Made by a program: the position numbers and the translations under genes. From Dialister sp. CAG:486 (GTDB taxonomy: Bacteria > Bacillota > Negativicutes > Veillonellales > Dialisteraceae): a DNA stretch of 15,918 nucleotides. Positions 1 through 7,349 of this stretch are shown in pieces. The stretch is from NCBI GenBank assembly GCA_000434475.1, contig FR879528.1, positions 1-15,918 on the forward strand, in the 5' to 3' direction. Numbering within the stretch: the stretch's first letter is position 1; each line of letters starts with the position of its first letter. Under the pieces are notes generated by a model. The model saw only the letters and a program-made list of their open reading frames with translations. It made no database searches and was not told the DNA's origin.

Positions 1-234
1 ATCCTGCGCCTTCGGCGCGCCCCTTCTCCAAGGGGCTGCTCGTATTGCATGTAATACCGTGCTTTCGTTTCTCTTCCTGCGCATTTACTCGCATACGAGT
101 GAGGCAAAGATCCTACGGCTTCGCTTCCGATGGCGATACGAACAGATGTGCCTCTTCGTGCCACTCTATCCTGCGCCGTCTTCAAGGGGCTACTCAGTTG
201 GCGTGTCATACCGTAACGTTCTTTTATACGCTCC
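1..234. other. non-coding, repeat-like edge region
   Basis: I see no convincing gene here. Two GC-rich stem-loops stand side by side: GCGCC-TTC-GGCGC at 6-18 and GCCCCTT-CTCC-AAGGGGC at 19-36. Parts of 1-60 recur imperfectly at about 168-220 (ATCCTGCGCC, AAGGGGCT and ATACCGT in the same order), so this looks like degenerate dispersed repeat DNA. What lies to the left is outside the window. Confidence 0.4.
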
Positions 235-276
235 CAATAAAAGATCCCGCCGGAGCTGGTGCTTCAGCGGGATCTT
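235..276 (-). terminator. intrinsic terminator of the WYL regulator gene
   Basis: The arms AAGATCCCGC (241-250) and GCGGGATCTT (267-276) pair perfectly, with a small inner AGC/GCT pairing. Read on the minus strand the hairpin is followed by TTTTATT. It lies 17 bases past the stop codon of the WYL gene, the expected place for its terminator. Confidence 0.8.
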
Positions 277-292
277 ACAAACAACTCTCTTT

Positions 293-1318
293 CTACTGTT
301 CGCTCTTCCCCATTTCGCAGATTTTTCTGGCGGTATCGAGCCATTCCTGGCGGATGCTTTCCGGAGCGAGGACGTTGACGTTAGCACCTTGGGAGAGGAG
401 CCACATGAGGATGCCTTCGCCAAGGACGTCAGCACTGATGCTCCAGCTGCCGTCGTCGCGCTTTCTTGCTTTCGCGGTGGGCAGCCGGTCGAGGACAGCT
501 TCCAGGGAGAGACCTTTGTAAATGAATTCGAGGTGAATCTTTTTCCCCGAGTACATGAACTGGACGCGATTCTTGAATTCTCCTTCGCGGAAGCGGTCGA
601 TATAGGGCTCTTCGAAGGTCTTTTCTGTGTCGATGACGCTTGTCATGCGGTCCAAGCGGTAGATCTTGAGCGGGCTGGTGGCGCCGGTCTTGATGCCTCT
701 GTCGGGACGGGCGGCGACGTAGAAATAGAATTCGGAGAACAGGATGCCGAGCGGACGAGCGGCGTGCGGGCTGCTGGTCTCTGCGCTGATTTTTTTATAA
801 TCGAAGGCAATGACGTGGTGCTGGTGGATGGCGCGCGTGATCTTCCAGAGAAGGTCCATGTCCGGATTCTTGTGATTGGGCTCTGCGTATTCGAAGAGTT
901 CGTTCTTGATGTACTCATCGATCTCTGTCCGTTCTTCGGAGGAAGCCAGGTTTTGCAGAAGGCGCTCAAGAAGTGCTTTCATTTCTACTTTATGGAAGGC
1001 TTTGCTCGAAAGGAGGATCTTGCAGACGGCGAAGAGCTCTCCACTCGTGAGGTATTCACCGCCTTCATTGATCATCTTGTAGACGCCTTCTTCGCGGCTG
1101 TGAATGAGCCGACGATGGATGCCGTCGCTTTCTTCCAAAGCGGCAAGGCAGCCGCGGATATCTGCGAAGTAGCGGCTGACGGTCCTCTCATTGACCTTGA
1201 GCTTGGCGGCAATCTCTTCTCTCGTAACGCCGCGGCCACGCATCAGTATATTCCATAAGCAGAGGATACGCTCTACTTTTCTGTCTTCCTTTAACAGGTT
1301 ATTCCCTCTTCTAGGCAT
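293..1318 (-). CDS. HTH and WYL-domain transcriptional regulator
   Basis: A DNA-binding regulator of the YafY/WYL class, which usually responds to a ligand through its WYL domain. In the 341 residues a winged helix-turn-helix of the HTH_11/DeoR kind lies at about 15-60 (VTREEIAAKLKVNERTVSRY at 31-50). A linker helix region follows, then a WYL domain at about 155-232 containing EFYFYVAARPD, and a WCX-like C-terminal region at about 245-335. Length and order match the family. The start is supported by AAAGGTGG about 8 bases upstream. A perfect TATAAT on the minus strand (1374-1379) is the probable -10, with no good -35. The gene is divergent from a nitroreductase gene, so it may control that gene as well as itself; this is inferred from position only. 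The ligand cannot be told from sequence. Confidence 0.9.
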   Translation of the reverse strand: MPRRGNNLLKEDRKVERILCLWNILMRGRGVTREEIAAKLKVNERTVSRYFADIRGCLAALEESDGIHRRLIHSREEGVYKMINEGGEYLTSGELFAVCKILLSSKAFHKVEMKALLERLLQNLASSEERTEIDEYIKNELFEYAEPNHKNPDMDLLWKITRAIHQHHVIAFDYKKISAETSSPHAARPLGILFSEFYFYVAARPDRGIKTGATSPLKIYRLDRMTSVIDTEKTFEEPYIDRFREGEFKNRVQFMYSGKKIHLEFIYKGLSLEAVLDRLPTAKARKRDDGSWSISADVLGEGILMWLLSQGANVNVLAPESIRQEWLDTARKICEMGKSEQ

Positions 1319-1373
1319 AAGTTACCACCTTTCTTTGAAGCCTATCTGCTTCCTATCAACTCTCATTTTATTT

Positions 1374-1379
1374 ATTATA
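1374..1379 (-). promoter_or_regulatory. probable -10 box of the WYL regulator gene
   Basis: TATAAT on the minus strand, about 55 bases before the start codon. No recognisable -35 stands at 16-18 bases, so the promoter may need an activator or may be weak. Confidence 0.4.
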
Positions 1380-1407
1380 CCGCAATAAATCCAATTCTCC
1401 TACTTTT

Positions 1408-1436
1408 TTGCTATCTGCTTTTCTCTTTTCTATGAT
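1408..1436 (+). promoter_or_regulatory. promoter of the nitroreductase gene
   Basis: TTGCTA (1408-1413), a 17-base spacer and TATGAT (1431-1436) form a good sigma-A-type promoter. Transcription would begin near 1443, leaving a leader of roughly 78 bases that contains a strong hairpin. It is back to back with the WYL promoter, about 30 bases away. Confidence 0.7.
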
Positions 1437-1456
1437 ATAGTAGGTGTATGTGTTAA

Positions 1457-1495
1457 AGGCAGGATGAGGAGATCGTGCGATCTCCGCTGCTGCCT
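1457..1495 (+). promoter_or_regulatory. stem-loop in the nitroreductase 5' leader
   Basis: GGAGATC (1468-1474), loop GTGC and GATCTCC (1479-1485) form a perfect inner stem, extended by AGGCAG (1457-1462) with CTGCCT (1490-1495). It lies between the promoter and the ribosome binding site. It could be an operator for the divergent WYL regulator or an RNA stabilising element; the sequence does not decide. Confidence 0.5.
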
Positions 1496-1520
1496 GTTCA
1501 AAAAATGAGGAGGCGCATTT

Positions 1521-2066
1521 ATGGATGCGATCAAATGTCTGATTTCCAGAAGAAGTATCAGGGAATATACGGATCAGCCGGTCACGGAAAGAGATATAGA
1601 GGATATCGTCACGATGTCTCAGATGGCTTCGTGCTGGGAGAATACGCAGCCGATCCGCTATGTGGCGGTGCTGGATCAGGAGCTGAAGGATCGCCTGGCC
1701 AAGGAATGTACGGTGGATTTCCCCTGGAATACGGAGAATATCCATGCGGCACCGGCACTCATCGTGCTCTGCATCGTGAAGGGGCTGTCGGGCTACGAGC
1801 CGGATGGATCGTTCTCTACAAAGAAGGGGACTCACTGGCAGTCTTTTGATGCGGGCGTCGCGGCTGCTCATTTCTGTCTGGCAGCGAATGCGCTGAAGTT
1901 CGGCACGCTCATCATGGGGCGCTATGAGGAGGATAAGGTGAAGGAGATCCTTTCTCTGCCGGAGGATTATGATGTGTCTGCGCTGATCGCGATCGGCCAT
2001 CCGGCTGTCATTCCGGCGGCCAGTGAACGCAAGCCGTTGTCGGATGTATTGAGTGTAAGAAGCTAG
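1521..2066 (+). CDS. nitroreductase family protein
   Basis: An FMN-dependent NAD(P)H oxidoreductase of the nitroreductase superfamily; the natural substrate is unknown. The 181 residues are the usual length for a small single-domain member. The N-terminal FMN-binding motif SRRSIREYTDQPV is at 9-21, NTQPIRYVAV at 41-50, the helix ending in ANALKFGTLIMG at 122-133, and IAIGHPA at 156-162. GAGGAGG lies 8 bases before the ATG. The gene has its own promoter and is divergent from a WYL regulator. Its TAG stop codon lies inside the CTAG that borders a palindromic mobile repeat (2063-2115), so an insertion there would have left the reading frame intact. The CpXC gene follows 79 bases later and may be co-transcribed. 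Confidence 0.92.
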   Translation: MDAIKCLISRRSIREYTDQPVTERDIEDIVTMSQMASCWENTQPIRYVAVLDQELKDRLAKECTVDFPWNTENIHAAPALIVLCIVKGLSGYEPDGSFSTKKGTHWQSFDAGVAAAHFCLAANALKFGTLIMGRYEEDKVKEILSLPEDYDVSALIAIGHPAVIPAASERKPLSDVLSVRS

Positions 2067-2115
2067 GGAAACGCTGATTAAATTGCAGAGTCAGATTTAA
2101 TCAGTGTTTCCCTAG
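2063..2115. mobile_element. short MITE-like palindrome, internally deleted copy
   Basis: A 45-bp core (2067-2111) with near-perfect terminal inverted repeats (GGAAACGCTGATTAAAT against ATTTAATCAGTGTTTCC) is bordered on both sides by CTAG. The same ends occur on the 159-bp copies at 7592-7750 and 12396-12554, and the centre GCAGAGTCAGATTT matches their left end. This therefore looks like a deletion derivative. The transcript would fold into one hairpin just after the nitroreductase stop codon. Confidence 0.7.
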
Positions 2116-2145
2116 TCAGCATTCCCTAAACCAAAGGAGTTTTTT

Positions 2146-2802
2146 ATGGCCATTTTGACATTGACCTGTCCTGCCTGCCAGAAGCTGTTTTCATTCACGA
2201 CGCATCCTGCTTTTGATACCGGAGAGGATGCCTCGATCGCAGAGAAGGTGCGGACAGGCGAGGCATTCGTAGGAGCGTGTCCGCACTGTGGTCACGCGGA
2301 GCATTATTCTTATTCTTTCTTATATAAGGAAAGGGAAAGTCACGCGCTTCTCTACTACGCGGATAACGAGGAGGATTTCCGGAAGGCCTGCGCCATCATG
2401 ACGGGACGCGATCCATCCGTACCGTGGGCAGGCATCGCTGACTGGAGCCGCCGTGTGGTGGCAAACCGTCAGGTGCTGCTGGAAAAGCTGCTGCTGCTTG
2501 ACCTTCATCTGGATGACAGGGTCATAGAGATCATGAAGTTGCTGGCACATTCCTTCCTGCAGAAGCAGAAGCCGGGTCTCTTGGTCGACGCCATCTGGTT
2601 CGAACGCGGCGCGGACGGCCGCACGGGCTACTGCCTGTATCAGGATGGCAAGATCGTCTGCGCGTATGCGTTCGATGCTGCGATGTATGAGCAGGTGAAG
2701 CAGCAGTTCTCGCCTGCTTTTGCGGAAACGGAGCGTGAGGACATCCTGATCGATGCGTCATGGGCAGCGGAGCTCTTAAAAAAGGTCGGCGTGGGAATGT
2801 AA
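2146..2802 (+). CDS. CpXC-domain zinc-ribbon protein
   Basis: A cytoplasmic protein of unknown function from the CpXC family. Two cysteine pairs, CPAC at residues 8-11 and CPHCGH at 45-50, form a likely zinc ribbon in the first 60 residues. The rest of the 218 residues is an uncharacterised alpha/beta region (GLLVDAIWFERG, YCLYQDGKIVCAYAFDAAMY). AAAGGAG lies 7 bases before the ATG. No signal peptide or membrane segment is visible. It may be read from the nitroreductase promoter 5' of it, across the short palindromic repeat, or from a promoter I could not pick out. The family match rests on the paired CPxC motifs and N-terminal layout; the function remains unknown. Confidence 0.8.
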   Translation: MAILTLTCPACQKLFSFTTHPAFDTGEDASIAEKVRTGEAFVGACPHCGHAEHYSYSFLYKERESHALLYYADNEEDFRKACAIMTGRDPSVPWAGIADWSRRVVANRQVLLEKLLLLDLHLDDRVIEIMKLLAHSFLQKQKPGLLVDAIWFERGADGRTGYCLYQDGKIVCAYAFDAAMYEQVKQQFSPAFAETEREDILIDASWAAELLKKVGVGM

Positions 2803-3050
2803 GAGTGACTGGTATTGCGTTTTCTAAATAACTGGCATTTAAGTCAAATTCCGAATCAAGTGAGGAATTAGGAGTGAGGAGTGAGGAGTGAAGGTACGGC
2901 GCATAAAATGAGGAAGCGCCGCGAAGTTTTATATAAAATAATGTACAAACTGTTTTATATAATGAGGGGTATTGGGGCACTCTATGAATGGTGTGTCCCT
3001 TCCAGCACTTTGCACTTCTCACTAAGTCCAGAAGTTAAAAAATCGCAATA
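2803..3050. other. non-coding spacer with a GAGTGAG-type repeat
   Basis: No gene is seen. At 2860-2893 there is a run built on GGAGTGA units (three in tandem after GTGAGGAATTAGGAG). A 27-base inverted copy of this block stands at 4453-4479 inside the leucine operon. Around 2925-2965 the DNA is AT-rich (TTTTATATAA repeated), without a clear promoter. Confidence 0.5.
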
Positions 3051-3093
3051 CTAGGGAAACACTGATTAAATCACAGAATCAGTGTTTCCCTAG
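3051..3093. mobile_element. short MITE-like palindrome, smallest copy
   Basis: A 35-bp core (3055-3089) with perfect inverted arms GGAAACACTGATT and AATCAGTGTTTCC around AAATCACAG, flanked by CTAG on each side. Same termini as the repeats at 2063, 7592 and 12396. Confidence 0.7.
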
Positions 3094-3098
3094 TGACT

Positions 3099-3144
3099 GG
3101 CACACAAAAAGCCGAACGATGAATCGTCCGGCTTTTTGTGTGCC
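3099..3144. terminator. bidirectional intrinsic terminator after leuB
   Basis: Arms 3099-3120 and 3123-3144 pair over 22 bases with one mismatch; the core is AAAAAGCCG against CGGCTTTTT. Either strand gives a GC stem followed by a U tract. It ends leuB on the minus strand and would also stop plus-strand reading from the CpXC gene. Confidence 0.85.
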
Positions 3145-3149
3145 ATATT

Positions 3150-4223
3150 TTATTGGATGCGTGCGAGAACGGCGTCGGTCATACCGCGGCCATTGACTTT
3201 CTTCATGCCTTCTTTGTAGATGTCACCGGTGCGGTAGCCATCATCAAGGGCCTGATTGACAGCAGCTTCGATGGCATCAGCGGCTTTGTCTTCATTGAGG
3301 GAGTAGCGAAGGAGCATGGCAGCGGAAAGGATGGTCGCGATCGGATTCGCAATGCCTTTGCCTGCAATGTCCGGAGCCGAGCCATGGATCGGTTCATAGA
3401 GGCTGGTCTCATTGCCGATAGAGGCAGAGGGGAGCATGCCGATAGAGCCGGAGAGGACAGCAGCTTCATCAGAGAGGATGTCGCCGAAGAGATTTCCCGT
3501 GACGACGACGTCGAAGAAGGACGGATGGATGGCGAACTGCTGCGCGCAGTTGTCGACATACATATGGTCGAGCTGAACATCCGGATAGTCCTCGTCATGG
3601 ATCTTGGTAACGGTGCGTCTCCAGAGGCGGGAGGTCGCAAGGACATTGGATTTGTCGACGCTGGTCACGTGGCCATGACGCTTGCGGGCCGCTTCCATGG
3701 CGAAGCGGGTGATGCGGTCGACTTCCGGCACAGAGTAGTTTTCCAGATCCCAGGCTCTTTCTGCACCGTTGTGGATCTCGGATTCACAGCGGTCACCGAA
3801 GTAAATGCCGCCAACGAGCTCACGGACGATCATGATGTCGGTGCCTTTGGCAATTTCCGGTTTCAGCGGAGAATACTCGATCATGGAGTCCTGAATCTTC
3901 ACGGGACGGAGGTTTACATAAAGGCCAAGCGCTTTTCTCAGGCCGAGGATGGCTTTTTCCGGACGGAGCGATGGCTCCAAGTGATCCCACTGGTCACCGC
4001 CGACAGCGCCGAAGAGAATGGCGTCTGCCTTCTTGCAGGCATCAATGGTATCCTGCGGCAGCGGTTCACCGAATTTGTCGTAGGCTGCGCCGCCTGCATC
4101 TTTCCATTCATAGGTAAGGCCGATCTTGTAAATGTCATCGATCTTCTTCAGGACTTCGACAGCCGCATCGGTGATCTCTGTACCGATGCCGTCACCAGGG
4201 ATGACAACGATGTGTTTGGACAT
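3150..4223 (-). CDS. leuB: 3-isopropylmalate dehydrogenase
   Basis: Oxidises and decarboxylates 3-isopropylmalate with NAD+ to 2-oxoisocaproate, the last specific step of leucine synthesis before transamination, in the cytoplasm. The 357 residues are full length. Visible motifs are GDGIGTEI at 10-17, the substrate-binding arginines in LRKALG..LRPVK (95-109) and RELVGGIYFG (134-143), DKSNV at 190-194, the metal-binding GNLFGDILSDEA at 243-254, and the NAD-binding EPIHGSAPDIAGKG at 277-290. AAGGAG stands 9 bases before the ATG. It is the last gene of leuC-leuD-leuB, separated from leuD by a 272-base gap with repeats. A possible extra promoter (TTACTA, 17, TATAAG on the minus strand at 4243-4271) lies almost on the ribosome binding site and is doubtful. 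Confidence 0.98.
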   Translation of the reverse strand: MSKHIVVIPGDGIGTEITDAAVEVLKKIDDIYKIGLTYEWKDAGGAAYDKFGEPLPQDTIDACKKADAILFGAVGGDQWDHLEPSLRPEKAILGLRKALGLYVNLRPVKIQDSMIEYSPLKPEIAKGTDIMIVRELVGGIYFGDRCESEIHNGAERAWDLENYSVPEVDRITRFAMEAARKRHGHVTSVDKSNVLATSRLWRRTVTKIHDEDYPDVQLDHMYVDNCAQQFAIHPSFFDVVVTGNLFGDILSDEAAVLSGSIGMLPSASIGNETSLYEPIHGSAPDIAGKGIANPIATILSAAMLLRYSLNEDKAADAIEAAVNQALDDGYRTGDIYKEGMKKVNGRGMTDAVLARIQ

Positions 4224-4495
4224 GATTTGATTCTCCTTATTCCTTATATTTCTTCAGTGGTCATGTAGTAAGAGAGGATAGAAGGTTCGGGGTTCAGGTT
4301 AATGGGTTCAGGAGGCCCCAGCGACTGGTAACTAAATGCTGCGTTCGGGCATCGCCCTGTTTCGTCATCCTGAGCGGCGAGAAACGTCGTATGTGAGATA
4401 ACGAATGCCAGAACAGCTGCAACCTCGTCATCGATCTCGGCGAAGCCGCCACCTTCACTCCTCGCTCCTAATTCCTCACTTATTACAATACAGGA
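4224..4495. other. repeat-bearing gap inside the leucine operon
   Basis: No gene is seen between leuB and leuD. The gap holds an inverted copy (4453-4479) of the GAGTGAG-type repeat at 2860-2893. It also holds a block around 4370-4393 (TTTCGTCATCCTGAGCGG) that recurs on the other strand at about 12558-12590. Such a gap is unusual between leuD and leuB and looks like accumulated repeat DNA. Confidence 0.5.
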
Positions 4496-4990
4496 TTACT
4501 GCATTTTTCCCTTGACGTAGTTGATGAGTCCGCCCGCTTTGGCGATATCCTGGATGAAGCCCGGAAGCGGCGGTGCCTGGAAGGTATCCCCGGTGGTGAG
4601 GTTTTCGATCTTGCCGGTGGAGATATCGATGCGGAGCGTATCGCCTGCGTGGATCTTCTCGACGTCATCTCCGATCTCCAGAAGCGGCAGACCTACATTG
4701 ATGCCGTTTCTGTAGAAAATGCGGGCGAAAGACGATGCAATGACGACGGGTACACCGCTTGCTTTGATGGCGACAGGCGCATGTTCGCGCGAGGAGCCGC
4801 AGCCGAAGTTTTTACCGCCGACCATGATGTCGCCTGCTTTGACATTCTCCGCGAAGGTGGGGTCGATATCCACCATGCAGTGCTTGGATAGTTCCTTCGG
4901 ATCGAAGGTATTCAGGTAACGGGCCGGAATGATAACGTCCGTGTCGATGTTGTCGCCGTAGCGCCAAACCTTTCCTTCTAATACTGCCAT
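4496..4990 (-). CDS. leuD: 3-isopropylmalate dehydratase small subunit
   Basis: Swivel-domain subunit of isopropylmalate isomerase, which with LeuC turns 2-isopropylmalate into 3-isopropylmalate. From the chosen start the protein has 164 residues, the normal size of the archaeal/clostridial-type small subunit. Family motifs are GDNIDTDVIIPARYLNT at 12-28 and GCGSSREHA at 63-71. An upstream in-frame ATG would add nine residues (MRYRRRSNN) overlapping leuC. The inner ATG is preferred because AAGGAGG stands 9 bases before it and MAVLEGKVW is the family's typical beginning. Only one base separates the leuC stop from this start, so translational coupling is likely. Confidence 0.97.
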   Translation of the reverse strand: MAVLEGKVWRYGDNIDTDVIIPARYLNTFDPKELSKHCMVDIDPTFAENVKAGDIMVGGKNFGCGSSREHAPVAIKASGVPVVIASSFARIFYRNGINVGLPLLEIGDDVEKIHAGDTLRIDISTGKIENLTTGDTFQAPPLPGFIQDIAKAGGLINYVKGKMQ

Positions 4991-4991
4991 G

Positions 4992-6251
4992 TTATTTGAC
5001 CTCCTTCGGTACCGCAATACGTCCTAAGATAGCGCTGGCCGCTGCCACCTGAGGGCCTGCCAGATAAATTTCAGAATCGGTCGGTCCCATGCGGCCGATG
5101 AAGTTTCTATTCGTGGTGGATACGCATTTCTCTCCGTTTGCAAGGATCCCCATGTAACCGCCAAGGCACGGGCCGCAGGTCGGTGTAGACACGGCACATC
5201 CGGCATCGATGAAGGTCTCGATGAAGCCGGCATGCATGGCCTGCAGGTAAATAGTCGGTGTCGCCGGGATGACGATGCAGCGGACATTCGGATGGACTTT
5301 ATGCCCCTTGAAGATGCGGGCTGCGATAGCCAGATCCTCGAGACGGCCGTTCGTGCAGGAACCGATGACCACCTGATCGATCTTGATCTCCCCGAAGGTG
5401 CCAATGACCTTCGTATTTTCCGGCAGGTGCGGGAAGGAAACGACCGGCTTCATAGAGGAAAGATCGATTTCTACGACGCGGGAATAGTGCGCGTCTTCAT
5501 CCGCTTCGACGACGTCGAACGGCTTATGGTAGCGCCCCTCGATGTAAGCGATGGTCTTTTCATCGACCGGGAAAATGCCATTCTTTCCGCCGGCCTCGAT
5601 CGCCATATTTGCAATGGTGAAACGGTCGGTCATGGAAAGGGAATGGACGCCCGGGCCGGTGAATTCCAGCGACTGGTACAGCGCACCATCGACGCCGATC
5701 ATGCCGATCAATGTCAGGATGACATCCTTACCGGTGATGTCCTCCGGCTTCGTGCCGGTCAGAACGACTTTGATCGCATCCGGCACTTTGAACCATGCTT
5801 CGCCGGTCGCCATGGCAACGCCGAGATCGGTAGAACCGACGCCGGTAGAGAAGCCGCCCAGCGCGCCGTAGGTACAGGTATGAGAGTCCGCACCGATGGT
5901 GACCATGCCGGGTCCTACGAGCCCTTTTTCCGGAAGCAGCGCATGCTCGATACCGACACGCCCCTGCTCGAAATAATTGACAATGCCGTTTTCATGCGCG
6001 AAGTCACGGACGATCTTCGCAAGTCCGGCAGACTTGATATCCTTTGCCGGCTGGAAATGATCCGGAACGAGAACGATCTTCTCCTTGTCGAATACCGGGA
6101 CACCGATGCGCTTGAATTCCGCAATGGACGGCGGCGCGGTGATATCATTCGCCATGACCAGGTCAAGGCGGCAGTTGATCAGATCCCCTGCTTTCACAGA
6201 ATCGACACCGGCATGCTTGGCCAGGATCTTCTGTGTCATTGTCATACCCAT
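4992..6251 (-). CDS. leuC: 3-isopropylmalate dehydratase large subunit
   Basis: Carries the [4Fe-4S] cluster of isopropylmalate isomerase. The 419 residues fit the shorter (about 420-residue) aconitase-type subfamily found in clostridia and archaea rather than the 460-residue proteobacterial form. Cluster ligands are the cysteine of GSCTNG (C299) and those of TCGPC (C359, C362). [10 protein letters not shown] at 120-129 and the C-terminal NRNFIGRMG at 381-389 are typical. A longer frame begins nine residues upstream, but AGAGGAGG lies 8 bases before the ATG used here; the ATG two codons later is a weaker alternative. First gene of the operon, behind a leucine T-box. No leuA precedes it, so 2-isopropylmalate synthase must be encoded elsewhere. 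Confidence 0.97.
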   Translation of the reverse strand: MGMTMTQKILAKHAGVDSVKAGDLINCRLDLVMANDITAPPSIAEFKRIGVPVFDKEKIVLVPDHFQPAKDIKSAGLAKIVRDFAHENGIVNYFEQGRVGIEHALLPEKGLVGPGMVTIGADSHTCTYGALGGFSTGVGSTDLGVAMATGEAWFKVPDAIKVVLTGTKPEDITGKDVILTLIGMIGVDGALYQSLEFTGPGVHSLSMTDRFTIANMAIEAGGKNGIFPVDEKTIAYIEGRYHKPFDVVEADEDAHYSRVVEIDLSSMKPVVSFPHLPENTKVIGTFGEIKIDQVVIGSCTNGRLEDLAIAARIFKGHKVHPNVRCIVIPATPTIYLQAMHAGFIETFIDAGCAVSTPTCGPCLGGYMGILANGEKCVSTTNRNFIGRMGPTDSEIYLAGPQVAAASAILGRIAVPKEVK

Positions 6252-6525
6252 ACTATTTCCTCCTCTGCAATCTCCCACTTTTTGTGCAATAAAAAAATCT
6301 TCCGTCTCGCAAGAGACGAAAGATTCGCGGTACCACTCTTATTCATATTTCTGCAGAAATATGCACTCTGTCTGATAACGGTCAGGTTCCGGCGAGGCCT
6401 ACTCTCTTCAGCCTGCGACTCGAGGATGAGTTCGATGAAATGCTCCTGCCATTTCCCACCTTCCAATGGCTCTCTATAAGCGAGCAGTCTCTCTACTATT
6501 TCCTGTCCCTGTCTTTCTGGGATAT
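6252..6525 (-). promoter_or_regulatory. leucine-specific T-box leader of leuCDB
   Basis: A tRNA-sensing leader that lets the operon be read when uncharged tRNA-Leu accumulates. On the minus strand the conserved T-box AAGAGTGGTACCGCG is at 6326-6340. It is followed directly by the terminator stem. Upstream is a long Stem I region with the usual AGTAGAGAGA and GGTGGGAAATGG elements. The specifier loop reads GAACTCATC; its CTC codon (6428-6430) is a leucine codon, in accord with the genes controlled. All parts are in the normal order and spacing, so the leader looks intact. Confidence 0.92.
6291..6325 (-). terminator. T-box attenuator terminator
   Basis: Minus-strand arms AATCTTTCGTCTC and GAGACGGAAGATT around loop TTGC are followed by seven T (6291-6297). 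The 5' arm directly adjoins the T-box, so the alternative antiterminator fold would break this stem. Confidence 0.9.
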
Positions 6526-6531
6526 GATGAT

Positions 6532-6560
6532 ACTGTAGCATAGAACGCGGGAAAATGCAA
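6532..6560 (-). promoter_or_regulatory. promoter of the leucine operon
   Basis: On the minus strand TTGCAT (6560-6555), a 17-base spacer and TACAGT (6537-6532). The match is moderate, but it sits exactly where a T-box transcript should begin. Confidence 0.55.
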
Positions 6561-6828
6561 ATAAAAAATGAGGGGCTCAGGGGTATCCTATGAACGGCTC
6601 GTCCACTGATTATGGATGAAAGCTCTGCTCGAATGAGAAATGTAGGTGGCGGCTTCGCCGCAAGTGTATATGGGCGATGCCCGAAAGGCTCTTGATAGCA
6701 GGCTTCCCGTTTGGAATTCCCTATCATCGACCGCCGGACCGCGAACGAAAAAGATTTCTCGCTTTCGCTCGAAATGACGATACGAGAGAGTCTGCTGTCT
6801 CCCAGTCACCAGTCACTAGCCACTAAAA
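6561..6828. other. non-coding spacer with dispersed repeats
   Basis: No gene is seen. At 6739-6779 it carries, on the minus strand, a block reading GTCATTTCGAGCGAAAGCGA and then GAAATCTTTTTCGTTCGCGG. This is the same repeat as at 15570-15609 on the plus strand. At 6801-6825 it carries an inverted form of the TGACTGGTGACTAG-type motif found at 11362-11409. Confidence 0.5.
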
Positions 6829-6850
6829 AAACGGCGCATGCGCGCCGTTT
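6829..6850 (-). terminator. terminator of the TSCPD gene
   Basis: AAACGGCGC, loop GCAT (minus strand), GCGCCGTTT, then a T tract on the minus strand (6822-6831). It follows the stop codon of the TSCPD gene by only two bases. Confidence 0.85.
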
Positions 6851-6852
6851 CT

Positions 6853-7116
6853 TTATTTCTCATCTGCCTTTTTCATGGCTTCGATCAGTGCATGAGCAAG
6901 CTGATCGGCACAGGAGGTCTGCTTGTCACGGCAGGTATTGCCGAGCAGGATATCCGCTGCTTCCTTTGCGCTGCGGCCTTCGAGGAGCTTGCCGATCGCT
7001 GCCAAATTGCCCGGGCAGCCGCCCTCAAAATGAAGGTGGTGGATGAGACCATCTTCAAGGTCAAAGGTAATTTTTCTTGCACATACGCCCTGCGGGGTGA
7101 ATTCGAAACTCTGCAT
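6853..7116 (-). CDS. four-cysteine TSCPD-domain protein (TIGR03905-like)
   Basis: A small protein of unknown role. The TSCPD domain also occurs at the C-terminus of vitamin B12-dependent ribonucleotide reductases, where it is thought to bind metal or thiols, but stand-alone members such as this are uncharacterised. The 87 residues cover the whole domain. The four cysteines of the subfamily are at C12 (GVCARKI), C34 (EGGCPGNL), C62 (GNTCRDK) and C69 (TSCADQLA), suggesting a metal site. A longer frame begins ten residues earlier, but AAAGGAG lies 8 bases before the ATG used here and MQSFEFTPQGVC is the usual start. It has its own strong promoter and terminator, so it is a single-gene unit. Confidence 0.93.
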   Translation of the reverse strand: MQSFEFTPQGVCARKITFDLEDGLIHHLHFEGGCPGNLAAIGKLLEGRSAKEAADILLGNTCRDKQTSCADQLAHALIEAMKKADEK

Positions 7117-7157
7117 AATGATTTCTCCTTTCAAGATCACTCTCACGATTCCTCTCT

Positions 7158-7186
7158 ATTGTACTGGAGAATGGGGATCTGTGCAA
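7158..7186 (-). promoter_or_regulatory. promoter of the TSCPD gene
   Basis: On the minus strand TTGCAC (7186-7181), a 17-base spacer and TACAAT (7163-7158), about 40 bases before the start codon. A good sigma-A-type match. Confidence 0.75.
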
Positions 7187-7314
7187 GAAAAAGGAAGCCG
7201 AGCGAACATAGGAAAGCCTGTCATCAACAGAAAGTACCTCTTCACACAAAAATCTGACACGTTGAGGATGACAAAGGGAACGCTTACTAAGCCCTCCTAT
7301 CCGTTATCAAAACC

Positions 7315-7343
7315 TTGACTGTAGCGGGAAGCAATGCTATCAT
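7315..7343 (+). promoter_or_regulatory. strong promoter far upstream of the iad operon
   Basis: TTGACT (7315-7320), a 17-base spacer and TATCAT (7338-7343), each one base off consensus. The start would be near 7350, giving a leader of about 455 bases before the first operon gene at 7805. Confidence 0.65.
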
Positions 7344-7349
7344 AAATTT

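Noticed and set aside
59..1258. A 399-codon plus-strand frame opposite the WYL regulator
   Set aside because: It is antisense to a clear WYL-family gene, has no ribosome binding site, and its translation resembles no protein family.
2860..2893. A CRISPR-like tandem array
   Set aside because: The units are 7 bases long without spacers; it is a small tandem repeat.
3138..4268. A 376-codon plus-strand frame opposite leuB
   Set aside because: Antisense to the well-supported leuB gene, with no recognisable product.
5232..6479. A 415-codon plus-strand frame opposite leuC and the T-box
   Set aside because: Antisense to leuC and running through the T-box leader; long antisense frames are a side effect of high GC at third codon positions.
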